Positions 30,332 through 44,149 of a stretch of 64,000 bases of DNA are shown here, piece after piece; within the stretch, counting starts at the first letter, position 1, and every line of letters begins with the position of its first letter. The notes under the pieces were generated by a model, which saw only the letters and a list, made by a program, of their open reading frames with translations, was not told the DNA's origin and searched no databases. The stretch is from Chrysogorgia sp. JL179-B06. Its lineage: Eukaryota > Cnidaria > Anthozoa > Scleralcyonacea > Chrysogorgiidae. The DNA lies in the NCBI GenBank assembly GCA_035772405.1, contig JAYKKM010000126.1:62001-126000 (forward strand), written 5' to 3'. The position numbers and the translations under genes are program-made.

Positions 30332-30549
30332 AGTAGGCTAGAAAGTGGGGTTAACAGCGAACTTTTTCCATTTGAGTGTCTCAACTCCTCTGGAGAACCA
30401 AGCACTTTTTCTGTTTTTGAATTCAACATATTTGCTCGAGAAGTATATGCGGAATCCAAAAACGGTAAAAGTGCTGCGTTCTCCAGAGAAAAAAAGTTGA
30501 GACATGAAAAATGGAAAAATGCGCTGGTAGCCCCACTTTCTATACTACT
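30332..30549. repeat. Right terminal imperfect palindrome (~218 bp)
   Basis: The inner arm starting AGTAGGCTAGAAAGTGGGG at 30332 is the inverted copy of the terminal arm read from 30549. The arms match over nearly their whole length of about 108 bases with scattered differences (shared blocks GAAAGTGGGG, TTTTTCCATTT, GTCTCAACT, TCTGGAGAAC, AGCACTTTT and GTTTTTG). The centre is CTCGAG at 30435-30440. It is twice as long as the left-end palindrome, but outer arms match outer arms and inner arms resemble inner arms (TAACAGCGAA). Confidence 0.9.
30520..30549 (-). repeat. Right terminal inverted repeat (30 bp perfect core)
   Basis: Exact reverse complement of 11361-11390. Confidence 0.95.
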
Positions 30550-30555
30550 ATTGTC
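30550..30555. repeat. Right target-site duplication ATTGTC
   Basis: Six bases directly outside the right end, identical to 11355-11360. The satellite resumes in the register expected from the empty paralogue at 4507. Confidence 0.93.
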
Positions 30556-30727
30556 AAGACAAAACAAGACAAAGCAAGACAAGACAAGACAAGACAAGAC
30601 AATACAATACAATACAATACAATACAATACAAGAAAAGAAAAAGAAAAGACATCTTGACAAGACAAGACAAGACAAGACAACTTCTCAAGACAAGAGAGG
30701 ACAAGACAATACAAGACAAGACAAGTG
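30556..30727. repeat. AAGAC satellite, right of the Polinton
   Basis: Continuation of the interrupted left array. It has the same order of landmarks as 4513-4690 (AAGACAAAACAAGACAAAGC, AATACAATAC run, AAAAGAAAAAG, AACTTCTC, AGAGAGGACAAG, AAGTGAAG), with a few differences in repeat number. Confidence 0.93.
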
Positions 30728-31043
30728 AAGAAAAGAAAAGAAAAGAAAAGAAAAGAAAAGAAAAGAAAAGAAAAGAAAAGAAAAGAAAAGAAAAGAAAAG
30801 CAAAGCAAAGCAAAGCAAAGCAAAGCAAAGCAAAGCAAAGCAAAGCAAAGCAAAGCAAAGCAAAGCAAAGCAAAGCAAAGCAAAGAAAAGAAAAGAAAAG
30901 AAAAGAAAAGAAAAGAAAAGAAAAGAAAAGAAAAGAAAAGAAAAGAAAAGAAAAGAAAAGAAAAGAAAAGAAAAGAAAAGAAAAGAAAAGAAAAGAAAAG
31001 AAAAGAAAAGAAAAGAAAAGAAAAGAAAAGAAAAGAAAAGAAA
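30728..31043. repeat. AAAAG array with AAAGC core
   Basis: Near-pure AAAAG pentamers over about 315 bp. In the middle, from about 30801 to 30885, there are 17 consecutive AAAGC units. The plus strand is otherwise all purine. It expands the short AAAAG run found after AAGTGAAG in the left-array copy (4686-4760). Open frames of lysine-rich or phenylalanine-rich residues across it are artefacts. Confidence 0.95.
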
Positions 31044-31899
31044 CGACAAGACAAGACAATTGCATTGCTACATTGCATTGCTACATATTGCAACATTGCA
31101 TTGCTACATTGCAACATTGCATTGCTACATTGCATTGCTACATTGCAATATTGCATTGCTACATTGCCACATTGCAACATTGCATTGCTAAATTGCAACA
31201 TTGCATTGCTACAATGCATTGCTACATTGCAATATTGTATTGCTACATTCCAACATTACATTGTTACATTACATTGCTTTGCTACATTGCAATATTGCAT
31301 TGCTACATTGCTACATTGCTACATTGCGTTGCTACATTGCTACATTGCGTTGCTACATTGCTACATAGTATTGCTAGATTGCAACATTGCATTTTTACAT
31401 TGCAACGTTGCATTGCTACATTGCAACATTTCATTGCTACATTGCAACATTGCATTGCTACATTGCAACATTGCATTGTTACATTGCAACATTGCATTTG
31501 CTACATTGCATTGCTAGATTGCAACGTTGCATTGCTACGTTGCAACGTTGCATTGCTACATTGCAACCTTGCATTGCTACATTACATTGCTTTGCTACAT
31601 TGCATTGCATTGCTACATTGCATTGCATTGCATTGCTACATTGCATTGCATTGCTACACTGCATTGCTACATTGCTACATTGCATTGCTACATTGCATTG
31701 CTACATATTGCAACATTGCATTGCTACATTGCAACATTGCATTGCTACATTGCATTGCTACATTGCATTGCTATATCTCTACATTGCAACATTGCATTGA
31801 TAAATTGCAATATTGCATTGCTACATTGCTACATTGCTACATTGCGTTGCTACATTGCTACATTGCGTTGCTACATTGCTACATAATATTGCTACATTG

Positions 31900-33660
31900 C
31901 TATATTATATTGCTACATTGCATTGCTATATCTCTACATTGCAACATTGCATTGCTACATATTGCAAGATTGCATTGCTACATTGAAACATTGCATTGCT
32001 ACATATTGCAACATTGCATTGCTACATTGCAACATTGCATTGCTACATTGCAAGATTGCATTGCTACATTGCATTGCTAAATTGCAATATTGCATTGCTA
32101 CATAGCAACATTGCATTGCTACATTGCAATATTGCATTGCTACATTGGTACATTGCTACATTGCGATGTTACATTGCTACGTAGTATTGCTAGATTGCTA
32201 TATTATATTGCTACATTGCATTGCTATATTGCTACATTGCAACGTCGCATTTTTACATTGCAACATTTCATTGCTACATTTCAACATTGCATTTGCTACA
32301 TTGCAACATTGCATTGCTACATTGCAACGTTGCATTGCTACGTTGCAACGTTGCATTGCTACATTGCAACGTTGCATTGCTACATTACATTGCTTTGCTA
32401 CATTGTATTGCATTGCTACATTACATTGCATTGCTACATTGCATTGCATTGCTACATTACATTGCATTGCATTGCTACATTGCATTGCATTGCATTGCTA
32501 CATTGCATTACATTGCTACACTGCATTGCTACATTGCTACATTGCATTGCTACATTGCCACATTGCATTGCTACATTGCCACATTGCATTGCTACATTGC
32601 ATTGCTACATTGCAACATTGCATTGCTACATTGCATTGCTACATTGCAATATTGCATTGCTACATTGCCACATTGCAACATTGCATTGCTAAATTGCAAC
32701 ATTGCATTGCTACATTGCAATATTGCATTGCTACATTGGTACATTGCTACATTGCGATGTTACATTGCTACGTAGTATTGCTAGATTGCTATATTATATT
32801 GCTACATTGCATTGCTATATTGCTACATTGCAACGTTGCATTGCTACATTGCAACATTGCATTGCTACATTGCAACATTGCATTGCTACATTGCAACATT
32901 GCATTTCTACATTGCAACATTGCATTGCTACATTACATTGCTACATTGCAACGTTGCATTGCTACGTTGCAACGTTGCATTGCTACATTGCAACGTTGCA
33001 TTGCTACATTACATTGCTTTGCTACATTGTATTGCATTGCTACATTGCATTGCATTACTACATTACATTGCATTGCTACATTGCATTGCATTGCTACATT
33101 ACATTGCATTGCTAGATTGCATTGCATTACTACATTGCATTGCTTTACTACATTGCATTGCATTGCTACATTGCATTGCATTGCTGCATTGCATTGCTAC
33201 ATTGCTACATTGCATTGCTACATTGCATTGCTACATATTGCAACATTGCATTGCTAAATTGCAATATTGCATTGCTACATTGCTACATTACTACATTGCG
33301 TTGCTACATTGCTACATTGCGTTGCTACATTGCTACATAGTATTGCTACATTGCTATATTATATTGCTACATTGCATTGCTATATCTCTACATTGCAACA
33401 TTGCATTGCTACATATTGCAAGATTGCATTGCTACATTGAAACATTGCATTGCTACATATTGCAACATTGCATTGCTACATTGCAACATTGCATTGCTAC
33501 ATTGCAAGATTGCATTGCTACATTGCATTGCTAAATTGCAATATTGCATTGCTACATAGCAACATTGCATTGCTACATTGCAATATTGCATTGCTACATT
33601 GGTACATTGCTACATTGCGATGTTACATTGCTACGTAGTATTGCTAGATTGCTATATTAT
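31900..33660. repeat. Duplicated ~1.45-kb blocks in the CATTG satellite
   Basis: An irregular series containing CTATATCTCTACATTGCAAC, TATTGCAAGATTGC and ATTGAAACATTGC occurs near 31925-32230 and again 1,454 bp later near 33379-33684. Bounds are approximate. Confidence 0.7.
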
Positions 33661-36600
33661 ATTGCTACATTGCATTGCTATATTGCTACATTGCAACGTT
33701 GCATTGCTACATTGCAACATTGCATTGCTACATTGCAACATTGCATTGCTACATTGCAACATTGCATTTCTACATTGCAACATTGCATTGCTACATTACA
33801 TTGCTACATTGCAACGTTGCATTGCTACGTTGCAACGTTGCATTGCTACATTGCAACGTTGCATTGCTACATTACATTGCTTTGCTACATTGTATTGCAT
33901 TGCTACATTGCATTGCATTACTACATTACATTGCATTGCTACATTGCATTGCATTGCTACATTACATTGCTACATTGCTACATTGCATTGCTACATTGCA
34001 TTGCTACATATTGAAACATTGTATTGCTACATTGCAACATTGCATTGCTACATTGCAATGTTGCATTGCTACATTACATTGCTTTGCTACATTGTATTGC
34101 ATTGCTACATTGTATTGCATTACTACATTACATTGCGTTGCTACATTGCATTGCATTGCTACATTGCATTGCATTGCTACATTACATTTCATTGGTACAT
34201 TGTATTGCATTGCTATATTGCACTGCATTGCTACATATTGCAACATTGCATTGTACATTGCAACATTGCATTGCTACATTACAACGTTACATTTCTACAT
34301 TAGATTGCTTTGCTACATTGTATTGCATTGCTACATTGCATTGCATTGCTACATTGCATTTCATTTCTACATTGCATTTCATTGCTACATTGCATTGCTA
34401 CATTGCAACGTTGCATTGCTACATATTGCAACATTGCATTGCTACATTGCAACGTTGCATTGCTACATATTGCAACATTGCATTGCTACATATTAAAACA
34501 TTGCGTTGCTACATTGCAACTTTGCATTGCTAGATTGCAACATTGCATTGCTACATTGCAACATTGCATTGCTACATTGCAACATTGCATTGCTACATTG
34601 CAACATTGCTACATTGCAATATTGCATTGCTACATTGCAACATTGCATTGCTACATTTCAATATTGCATTGCTACATTGCTACATTGCGTTTCTACATTG
34701 CTACATAGTATTGCTACATTGCTATATTATATTGCTACATTGCATTGCTATATTGCTACATTGCAACATTGCATTGCTACATTGCAACATTGCATTGCAA
34801 CATTGCAACATTGCATAGCTACATATTGCAACATTGCATTGCTACATATTGCAACATTGCATTGCTACATTGCATTGCTACAATGCTACATTGCATTGCT
34901 ACATTGGAACGTTGCATTGCTACATTGCAACGTTGCATTGCTACATTGCAACGTAGCATTGCTACATTGCAATGTTGCATTGCTACATTGCAACGTTGCA
35001 CTGCTACATATTGCAACATTGCATTGCTACATATTGCAACATTGCATTCCTACATATTGCAACATTGCATTGCTACATATTGCAGCATTGCATTGCTACA
35101 TTGCAACATTGCATTGCTACATTGCAACATTGCATTGCTACATTGCAACATTGCATTGCTACATTGCAACATTGCATTGCTACATTGCAACATTGCATTG
35201 CTACATTGCAACGTTGCATTGCTACATTACATTGCTTTGCTACATTGTATTGCATTGCTACATTGCATTGCATTACTATATTACATTGCATTGCTACATT
35301 ACATTGCATTGCTACATTACATTGCATTGCTACATTGCATTGCTTTACTACTTTGCATTGCATTGCTACATTGCATTGAATTGCTACATTTAATTGCTAC
35401 ATTGCTACATTGCATTGCTACATTGCGTTGCTACATATTGCAACATTGCATTGCTACATTGCAACATTGCATTGCTAAAATGGAACGTTGCATTGATACA
35501 TTACATTGCTTTGCAACATTGTATTGCATTGCTACATTGCATTGCATTACTACATTACATTGCATTGCTACATTGCATTGCATTGCTACATTGCATTGCA
35601 TTGCTACATTTAATTGCTACATTGCATTGCTACATATTGCAACATTGCATTGCTACATTGCAACATTGCATTGCTACATTGCAACGTTGCATTGCTACAT
35701 TACATTGCTTTGCTACATTGCATTGCATTGCTACATTGCATTGCATTACTACATTGCATTGCATTGCATTGCTACATTACATTGCATTGCTACATTGCAT
35801 TGCATTGCTACATTGCATTGCATTGCTACATTGCATTGCATTGCTACATTGCATCGCTACATTGCTATATTGCATTGCTTCATTGCATTGCTACATATTG
35901 CAACATTGCATTGCTACATTGCAACATTGCATTGCTACATTGCAACATTGCATTGCTACATTGCAATATTGCATTGCTACATTGGTACATTGCTACATTG
36001 CGTTGCTACATTGCTACATAGTATTACTACATTGCTATATTATATTGATACATTGCATTGCTATATTGCTACATTGCAACATTGCATTGCTACATTGCAA
36101 CATTGCATTGTAACATTGCATTGCTACGTTGCAACATTGCATTGCTACATTGCAACATTGCATTGCTACATTGTATTGCTACATTGCCTTGCTACATTGC
36201 AATATTGCATTGCTACATTGCAACATTGCATTGCTACATTGCAATATTGCATTGCTACATTGCTACATTGCGTTGCTACATTACTACATTGCGTTGCTAC
36301 ATTGCTACATAGTATTGCTACATTGCTATATTATATTGCTAAATTGCTATATTATATTGCAACATTGAATTGCTACATTGCAACATTGCATTGCTACATT
36401 GCAACATTGCTACATTGCAATGCTACATTGCAACATTTCTACATTGCAACATTGCATTGCTACATTGCAACGTTGCATTGCTACATTACATTGCTTTGCT
36501 ACATTGTATTGCATTGCTACATTGCATTGCATTGCTACATTACATTGCATTGCTACATTGTATTGCATTGCTACATTACATTGCATTGCTAGATTGCATT

Positions 36601-37559
36601 GCATTACTACATTGCATTGCTTTACTACATTGCATTGCATTGCTGCATTGCATTGCTACATTGCTACATTGCATTGCTACATTGCATTGCTACATATTGC
36701 AACATTGTATTGCTACATTGCAACATTGCATTGCTACATTGCAATGTTGCATTGCTACATTACATTGCTTTGCTACATTGTATTGCATTGCTACATTGTA
36801 TTGCATTACTACATTACATTGCATTGCTACATTGCATTGCATTGCTACATTGCATTGCATTGCTACATTGCATTGCATTGCTACATTGCATTGCATTGCT
36901 ACATTACATTTCATTGGTACATTGTATTGCATTGCTATATTGCACTGCATTGCTACATATTGCAACATTGTATTGTACATTGCAACATTGCATTGCTACA
37001 TCGCAACGTTGCATTGCTACATTAGATTGCTTTGCTACATTGTATTGCATTGCTACATTGCATTGCATTTCTACATTACATTGCATTGCTACATTGCATT
37101 GCATTGCTACATTGCATTGCATTGCTACATTGCATTTCATTGCTACATTGCATTGCTACATTGCAACATTGCTACATTGCAATATTGCATTGCTACATTG
37201 CAACATTGCATTGCTACATTGCAAGGTTGCATTTCTACATATTGCAACATTGCATTGCTACATTGCAACGTTGCATTGCTACATATTGCAACATGGCATT
37301 GCTACATATTAAAACATTGCATTGCTACATTGCAACTTTGCATTGCTAGATTGCAACATTGCATTGCTACATTGCAACATTGCATTGCTACATTGCAACA
37401 TTGCATTGCTACATTGCAACATTGCTACATTGCAACATTGCTACATTGCAATATTGCATTGCTACATTGCAACATTGCATTGCTACATTTCAATATTGCA
37501 TTGCTACATTGCTACATTGCGTTTCTACATTGCTACATAGTATTGCTACATAGCATTGC

Positions 37560-40500
37560 TATATTGCTACATTGCAACATTGCATTGCTACATTGCAACA
37601 TTGCATTGCTACATTGCAACATTGCATAGCTACATATTGCAACATTGCATTGCTACATATTGCAACATTGCATTGCTACATTGCATTGCTACATTGCTAC
37701 ATTGCATTGCTACATTGCAACGTTGCATTGCTACATTGCAACGTTGCATTGCTACATTGCAACGTTGCATTGCTACATTTCAACGTTGCACTGCTACATA
37801 TTGCAACATTGCATTCCTATATATTGCAACATTGCATTCCTACATATTGCAACATTGCATTGCTACATATTGCAACATTGCATTGATACATTGCAACATT
37901 GCATTGCTACATTGCAACATTGCATTGCTACATTGCAACATTGCATTGCTACATTGCAACATTGCATTGCTACATTGCAACATTGCATTGCTACATTGCA
38001 ACGTTGCATTGCTACATTACATTGCTTTGCTACATTGTATTGCATTGCTACATTGCATTGCATTACTATATTACATTGCATTGCTACATTGCATTGCATT
38101 GCTACATTACATTGCATTGCTACATTGCATTGCTTTACTACTTTGCATTGCATTGCTGCATTGCATTGCATTGCTACATTTTTTGCTACATTGCTACATT
38201 GCATTGCTACATTGCGTTGCTACATATTGCAACATTGCATTGCTACATTGCAACATTGCATTGCTAAAATGGAACGTTGCATTGATACATTACATTGCTT
38301 TGCAACATTGTATTGCATTGCTACATTGCATTGCATTACTACATTACATTGCATTGCTACATTGCATTGCATTGATACATTGCATTGCATTGCTATATTT
38401 AATTGCTACATTACATTGCTACATATTGCAACATTGCATTGCTACATTGCATTGCTACATTGCAACGTTGCATTGCTACATTACAATGCTTTGCTACATT
38501 GCATTGCATTGCTACATTGCATTGCATTACTACATTGCATTGCATTGCTACATTACATTGCATTGCTACATTGCATTGCATTGCTACATTGCATTGCATT
38601 GCTACATTGCATCGCTACATTGCTATATTGCATTGCTTCATTGCATTGCTACATATTGCAACATTGCATTGCTACATTGCAACATTGCATTGCTACATTG
38701 CAACATTGCTACATTGCAATGCTACATTGCAACATTGCTACATTGCAACATTGCATTGCTACATTGCAACGTTGCATTGCTACATTACATTGCTTTGCTA
38801 CATTGTATTGCATTGCTACATTGCATTGCATTACTACATTGCATTGCATTGTTACATTACATTGCATTGCTACATTGTATTTCATTGCTACATTGCATTG
38901 CATTGCTACATTGCATTGCATTGCTACATTGCATTGCTACATTGCATTGCTACATATTGCAACATTTCATTGCTACATTGCAACATTGCATTGCTACATT
39001 GCTACGTTGCATTGCTTCATTACATTGCTTTGCTACAATGTATTGCATTGCTACATTGCATTGCATTGCTACATTGAATTGCATTGCTACATTGCAACAT
39101 TGCATTGCTACATTGCAACATTGCTACATTGCAATATTGCATTGCTACATTGCAACATTGCAATATTGCATTGCTTCGTTGCAACATTGCATTGCTACAT
39201 TGCAACATTGCATTGCTACATTGCAACATTGCATAGCTACATATTGCAACATTGCATTGCTACATATTGCAACATTGCATTGCTACATTGCATTGCTACA
39301 TTGCTACATTGCATTGCTACATTGCAACGTTGCATTGCTACATTGCAACGTTGCATTGCTACATTGCAACGTTGCATTGCTACATTGCAACGTTGCATTG
39401 CTACATTGCAACGTTGCATTGCTACATTTCAACGTTGCACTGCTACATATTGCAACATTGCATTCCTATATATTGCAACATTGCATTCCTACATATTGCA
39501 ACATTGCATTGCTGCATATTGCAACATTGCATTGCTACATTGCAACATTGCATTGCTACATTGCAACATTGCATTGCTACATTGCAACATTGCATTGCTA
39601 CATTGCAACATTGCATTGCTACATTGCAACATTGCATTGCTACATTGCAACGTTGCATTGCTACATTACATTGCTTTGCTACATTGTATTGCATTGCTAC
39701 ATTGCATTGCATTACTATATTACATTGCATTGCTACATTGCATTGCATTGCTACATTACATTGCATTGCTACATTGCATTGCTTTACTACTTTGCATTGC
39801 ATTGCTGCATTGCATTGCATTGCTACATTTTTTGCTACATTGCTACATTGCATTGCTACATTGCGTTGCTACATATTGCAACATTGCATTGCTACATTGC
39901 AACATTGCATTGCTAAAATGGAACGTTGCATTGATACATTACATTGCTTTGCAACATTGTATTGCATTGCTACATTGCATTGCATTACTACATTACATTG
40001 CATTGCTACATTGCATTGCATTGCTACATTGCATTGCATTGCTATATTTAATTGCTACATTACATTGCTACATATTGCAACATTGCATTGCTACATTGCA
40101 TTGCTACATTGCAACGTTGCATTGCTACATTACATTGCTTTGCTACATTGCATTGCATTGCTACATTGCATTGCATTACTACATTGCATTGCATTGCTAC
40201 ATTACATTGCATTGCTACATTGCATTGCATTGCTACATTGCATTGCATTGCTACATTGCATCGCTACATTGCTATATTGCATTGCTTCATTGCATTGCTA
40301 CATATTGCAACATTGCATTGCTACATTGCAACATTGCATTGCTACATTGCAACATTGCTACATTGCAATGCTACATTGCAACATTGCTACATTGCAACAT
40401 TGCATTGCTACATTGCAACGTTGCATTGCTACATTACATTGCTTTGCTACATTGTATTGCATTGCTACATTGCATTGCATTACTACATTGCATTGCATTG

Positions 40501-40930
40501 CTACATTACATTGCATTGCTACATTACATTGCATTGCTACATTGTATTTCATTGCTACATTGCATTGCATTGCTACATTGCATTGCATTGCTACATTGCA
40601 TTGCTACATTGCATTGCTACATATTGCAACATTTCATTGCTACATTGCAACATTGCATTGCTACATTGCAACGTTGCATTGCTTCATTACATTGCTTTGC
40701 TACAATGTATTGCATTGCTACATTGCATTGCATTGCTACATTGCATTGCATTGCTACATTGCAACATTGCATTGCTACATTGCAACATTGCTACATTGCA
40801 ATATTGCATTGCTACATTGCAACATTGCAATATTGCATTGCTTCATTGCAACATTGCATTGCTACATTGCAACATTGCTACATTGCAATATTGCATTGCT
40901 ACATTGCAACATTGCATTGCTACATTTCAA
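37560..40930. repeat. Tandem ~1.6-kb higher-order repeat in the CATTG satellite
   Basis: The block from about 37.63 kb recurs at about 39.23 kb. The offset is 1,607 bp, growing to 1,649 bp through two extra 21-bp units. Shared rare landmarks include TACATTTTTTGCTACATTGC, TGCTAAAATGGAACGTTGCA and CATCGCTACATTGCTATATT. Bounds are approximate. Confidence 0.75.
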
Positions 40931-43900
40931 TATTGCATTGCTACATTGCTACATTGCTACATTGCTACATTGCGTTTCTACATTGCTACATAGTATTGCT
41001 AAATTGCTATATTATATTGCTACATTGCATTACTATATTGCTACATTGCTACATTGCATTGCTACATTGCAACATTGCATTGCTATATTGCAACATTGCC
41101 TTGCTACATTGCAACATTGCATAGCTACATATTGCAACATTGCATTGCTACATATTGCAACATTACATTGCTACATTGCATTGCTACATTGCAACATTGC
41201 TACATTGCAATATTGCATTGCTTCATTGCAACATTGCATTGCTACATTGCAACATTGCTACATTGCAATATTGCATTGCTACATTGCAACATTGCATTGC
41301 TACATTTCAATATTGCATTGCTACATTGCTACATTGCTACATTGCGTTTCTACATTGCTACATAGTATTGCTAAATTACTATATTATATTGCTACATTGC
41401 ATTGCTATATTGCTACATTGCTACATTGCATTGCTACATTGCAACATTGCATTGCTATATTGCAACATTGCCTTGCTACATTGCAACATTGCATAGCTAC
41501 ATATTGCAACATTGCATTGCTACATTGCAACATTGCATTGCTACATTGCAACATTGCATTGCTACATTGCAACATTGCATTGCTACATTGCAACATTGCA
41601 TTGCTACATTGCAACATTGCATTGCTACATTGCAACATTGCATTGCTACATTGCAACATTGCATTGCTACATTGCAACATTGCATTGCTACGTTGCAACG
41701 TTGCATTGCTAAAATGGAACGTTGCATTGCTACATTACATTGCTTTGCTACATTGTATAGCATTGCTACATTGCATTGCATTACTACATTACATTGCATT
41801 GCTACATTGCATTGCATTGCTACATTACATTGCATTGCTACATTGCATTGCTTTACTACATTGCATTGCATTGCTACATTGCATTGCATTGCTACATTTA
41901 ATTGCTACATTGCTACATTGCATTGCTACATTGCATTGCTACATATTGCAACATTGCATTGCTACATTGCAACATTGCATTGCTACATTGCAACGTTGCA
42001 TTGCTAAATTACATTGCTTTGCTAGATTGAATTGCATTGCTACATTGCATTGCATTATTACATTGCATTGCATTGCTACATTACATTGCATTGCTACATT
42101 GTATTTCATTGCTACATTGCATTGCATTGCTACATTGCATTGCATTGCTACATTGCATTACTACATTGCATTGCTACATATTGTAACGTTTCATTGCTAC
42201 ATTGCAACATTGCATTGCTAAATTGCAACGTTGCATTGCTACATTACATTGCTTTGCCACATTGTATTGCTTTGCTACATTGCATTGCATTGCTACATTA
42301 CATTGCATTGCTACATTGCATTGCATTGCTACATTGCATTTCATTGGTACATTGCATTTCATTGCTACATTGCATTGCATTGCTACATTGCATTGCTACA
42401 TTGCTATATTGCATTGCTTCATTGCATTGCTACATATTGCAACATTGCATTGCTACATTGCAACATTGCATTGCTACATTGCAACATTGCTACATTGAAA
42501 CATTGCATTGCTACATTGCAACGTTGCATTGCTACATTACATTGCTTTGCTACATTGTATGGCATTGCTACATTGCATTGCATTACTACATTGCATTGCA
42601 TTGCTACATTGCATTACTACATTGCATTGCTACATTGCATTGCTACATATTGCAACATTTCATTGCTACATTGCAACATTGCATTGCTACATTGAAACGC
42701 TGTATTGCTACATTACATTGCTTTGCTACATTGTATTGCATTGCTATATTGCATCTCATTGCTACATTGCATTGCATTGCTACATTACATTGCATTGCTA
42801 CATTGCATTGCATTCTACATTTCATTTCATTGCTACATTGCATTGTATTGCTACATTGCATTGCTACATTGCTACATTGCATTGCTTCATTGCATTGCTA
42901 CATATTGCACAATTGCATTGCTACATTGCAACATTGCATTGCTACATTGCAACATTGCAATATTGCATTGCTACATGGCAACATTGCTACATTGCAATAT
43001 TGCATTGCTACATTGCAATATTGCATTGCTACATTGCAACATTGCATTGATACATTGCAATATTGCATTGGTACATTGCTACATTGCTACATTGCTGCGT
43101 TTCTACATTGCTACATTGCGTTTCTACATTGCTACATAGTATTGTTACATTGCTATATTATAATGCTACATTGCATTGCTATATTGCTACATTGTATTGC
43201 TATATTGCTACATTGCAACATTGCATTGCTACATTGCAACGTTGCATTGCTACATTGCATTGCTACATTGCAACGTTGCATTGCTACATATTGCATTGCT
43301 ACATTGCATTGCTACATTGTAACGTTGCATTGCTACATTGCAACGTTGCATTGCTACATTGCAACGTTGCATTGCTACGTATTGCAACATTGCATTGCTA
43401 CATTGCAACATTGCGTTGCTACATTGCAACATTGCGTTGCTACATTGCAACATTGCATTGCTACATTGCAACATTGCATTGCTTCATTGCAACATTGTAT
43501 TGCTACATTGCAACATTGCGTTGCTACATTGCAACATTGCATTGCTACATTGCAACATTGCATTGCTACATTGCAACATTGCATTGCTACATTGCAACAT
43601 TGCATTGCTACATTGCAACATTACATTGCTACATTGCAACATTACATTGCTACATTGCAACATTGCATTGCTACATTGCAACGTCGCATTGCTACATTGC
43701 AACGTCGCATTGCTACGTTGCAACGTTGCATTGCTACATTGCAACGTTGCAAACGTTGCATTGCTACATTACATTACATTGCTACATTGCATTGCTACAT
43801 TGCAACATTGCATTGCTACATTGCAACATTGCATTGCTACATTGCAACATTGCATTGCTACATTGCAATATTGCATTGCTACATTGGTACATTGCTACAT

Positions 43901-44149
43901 TGCGTTGCTACATTGCTACATAGTATTGCTGCGTTGCTACATTGCTACATAGTATTGCTACATTGCTATATTATATTGATACATTGCATTGCTATATTGC
44001 TACATTGCAACATTGCATTGCTACATTGCAACATTGCATTGTAACATTGCATTGCTACGTTGCAACATTGCATTGCTACATTGCAACATTGCATTGCTAC
44101 ATTGTATTGCTACATTGCCTTGCTACATTGCAATATTGCATTGCTACAT

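Larger units (their letters stand above)
11361..30549. mobile_element. Complete Polinton/Maverick element (19,189 bp)
   Basis: The element has a perfect 30-bp terminal inverted repeat beginning AGTAGTATAG, a perfect 6-bp target duplication, and the diagnostic Polinton genes: protein-primed PolB, chromodomain integrase, A32-type ATPase and double jelly-roll capsid protein. It also carries a set of small membrane proteins that I recognise as recurrent in animal Mavericks. Genes are packed with 0-60 bp gaps apart from one 2.6-kb non-coding stretch. No adenovirus-type cysteine protease is visible. The capsid, polymerase and one membrane-protein gene are disrupted, so this copy is probably not autonomous now. 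It could equally be described as an integrated adintovirus. Confidence 0.96.

Noticed and set aside
11361..30549. LTR retrotransposon, because of the chromodomain integrase
   Set aside because: There is no reverse transcriptase, gag or long direct terminal repeats; PolB, capsid and ATPase genes and inverted ends define a Polinton.
30214..31065. Phenylalanine/leucine-rich N-terminal extension of the polymerase into the flanking satellite
   Set aside because: The frame merely stays open through the terminal palindrome and the AAAAG array outside the element; it crosses the insertion boundary.
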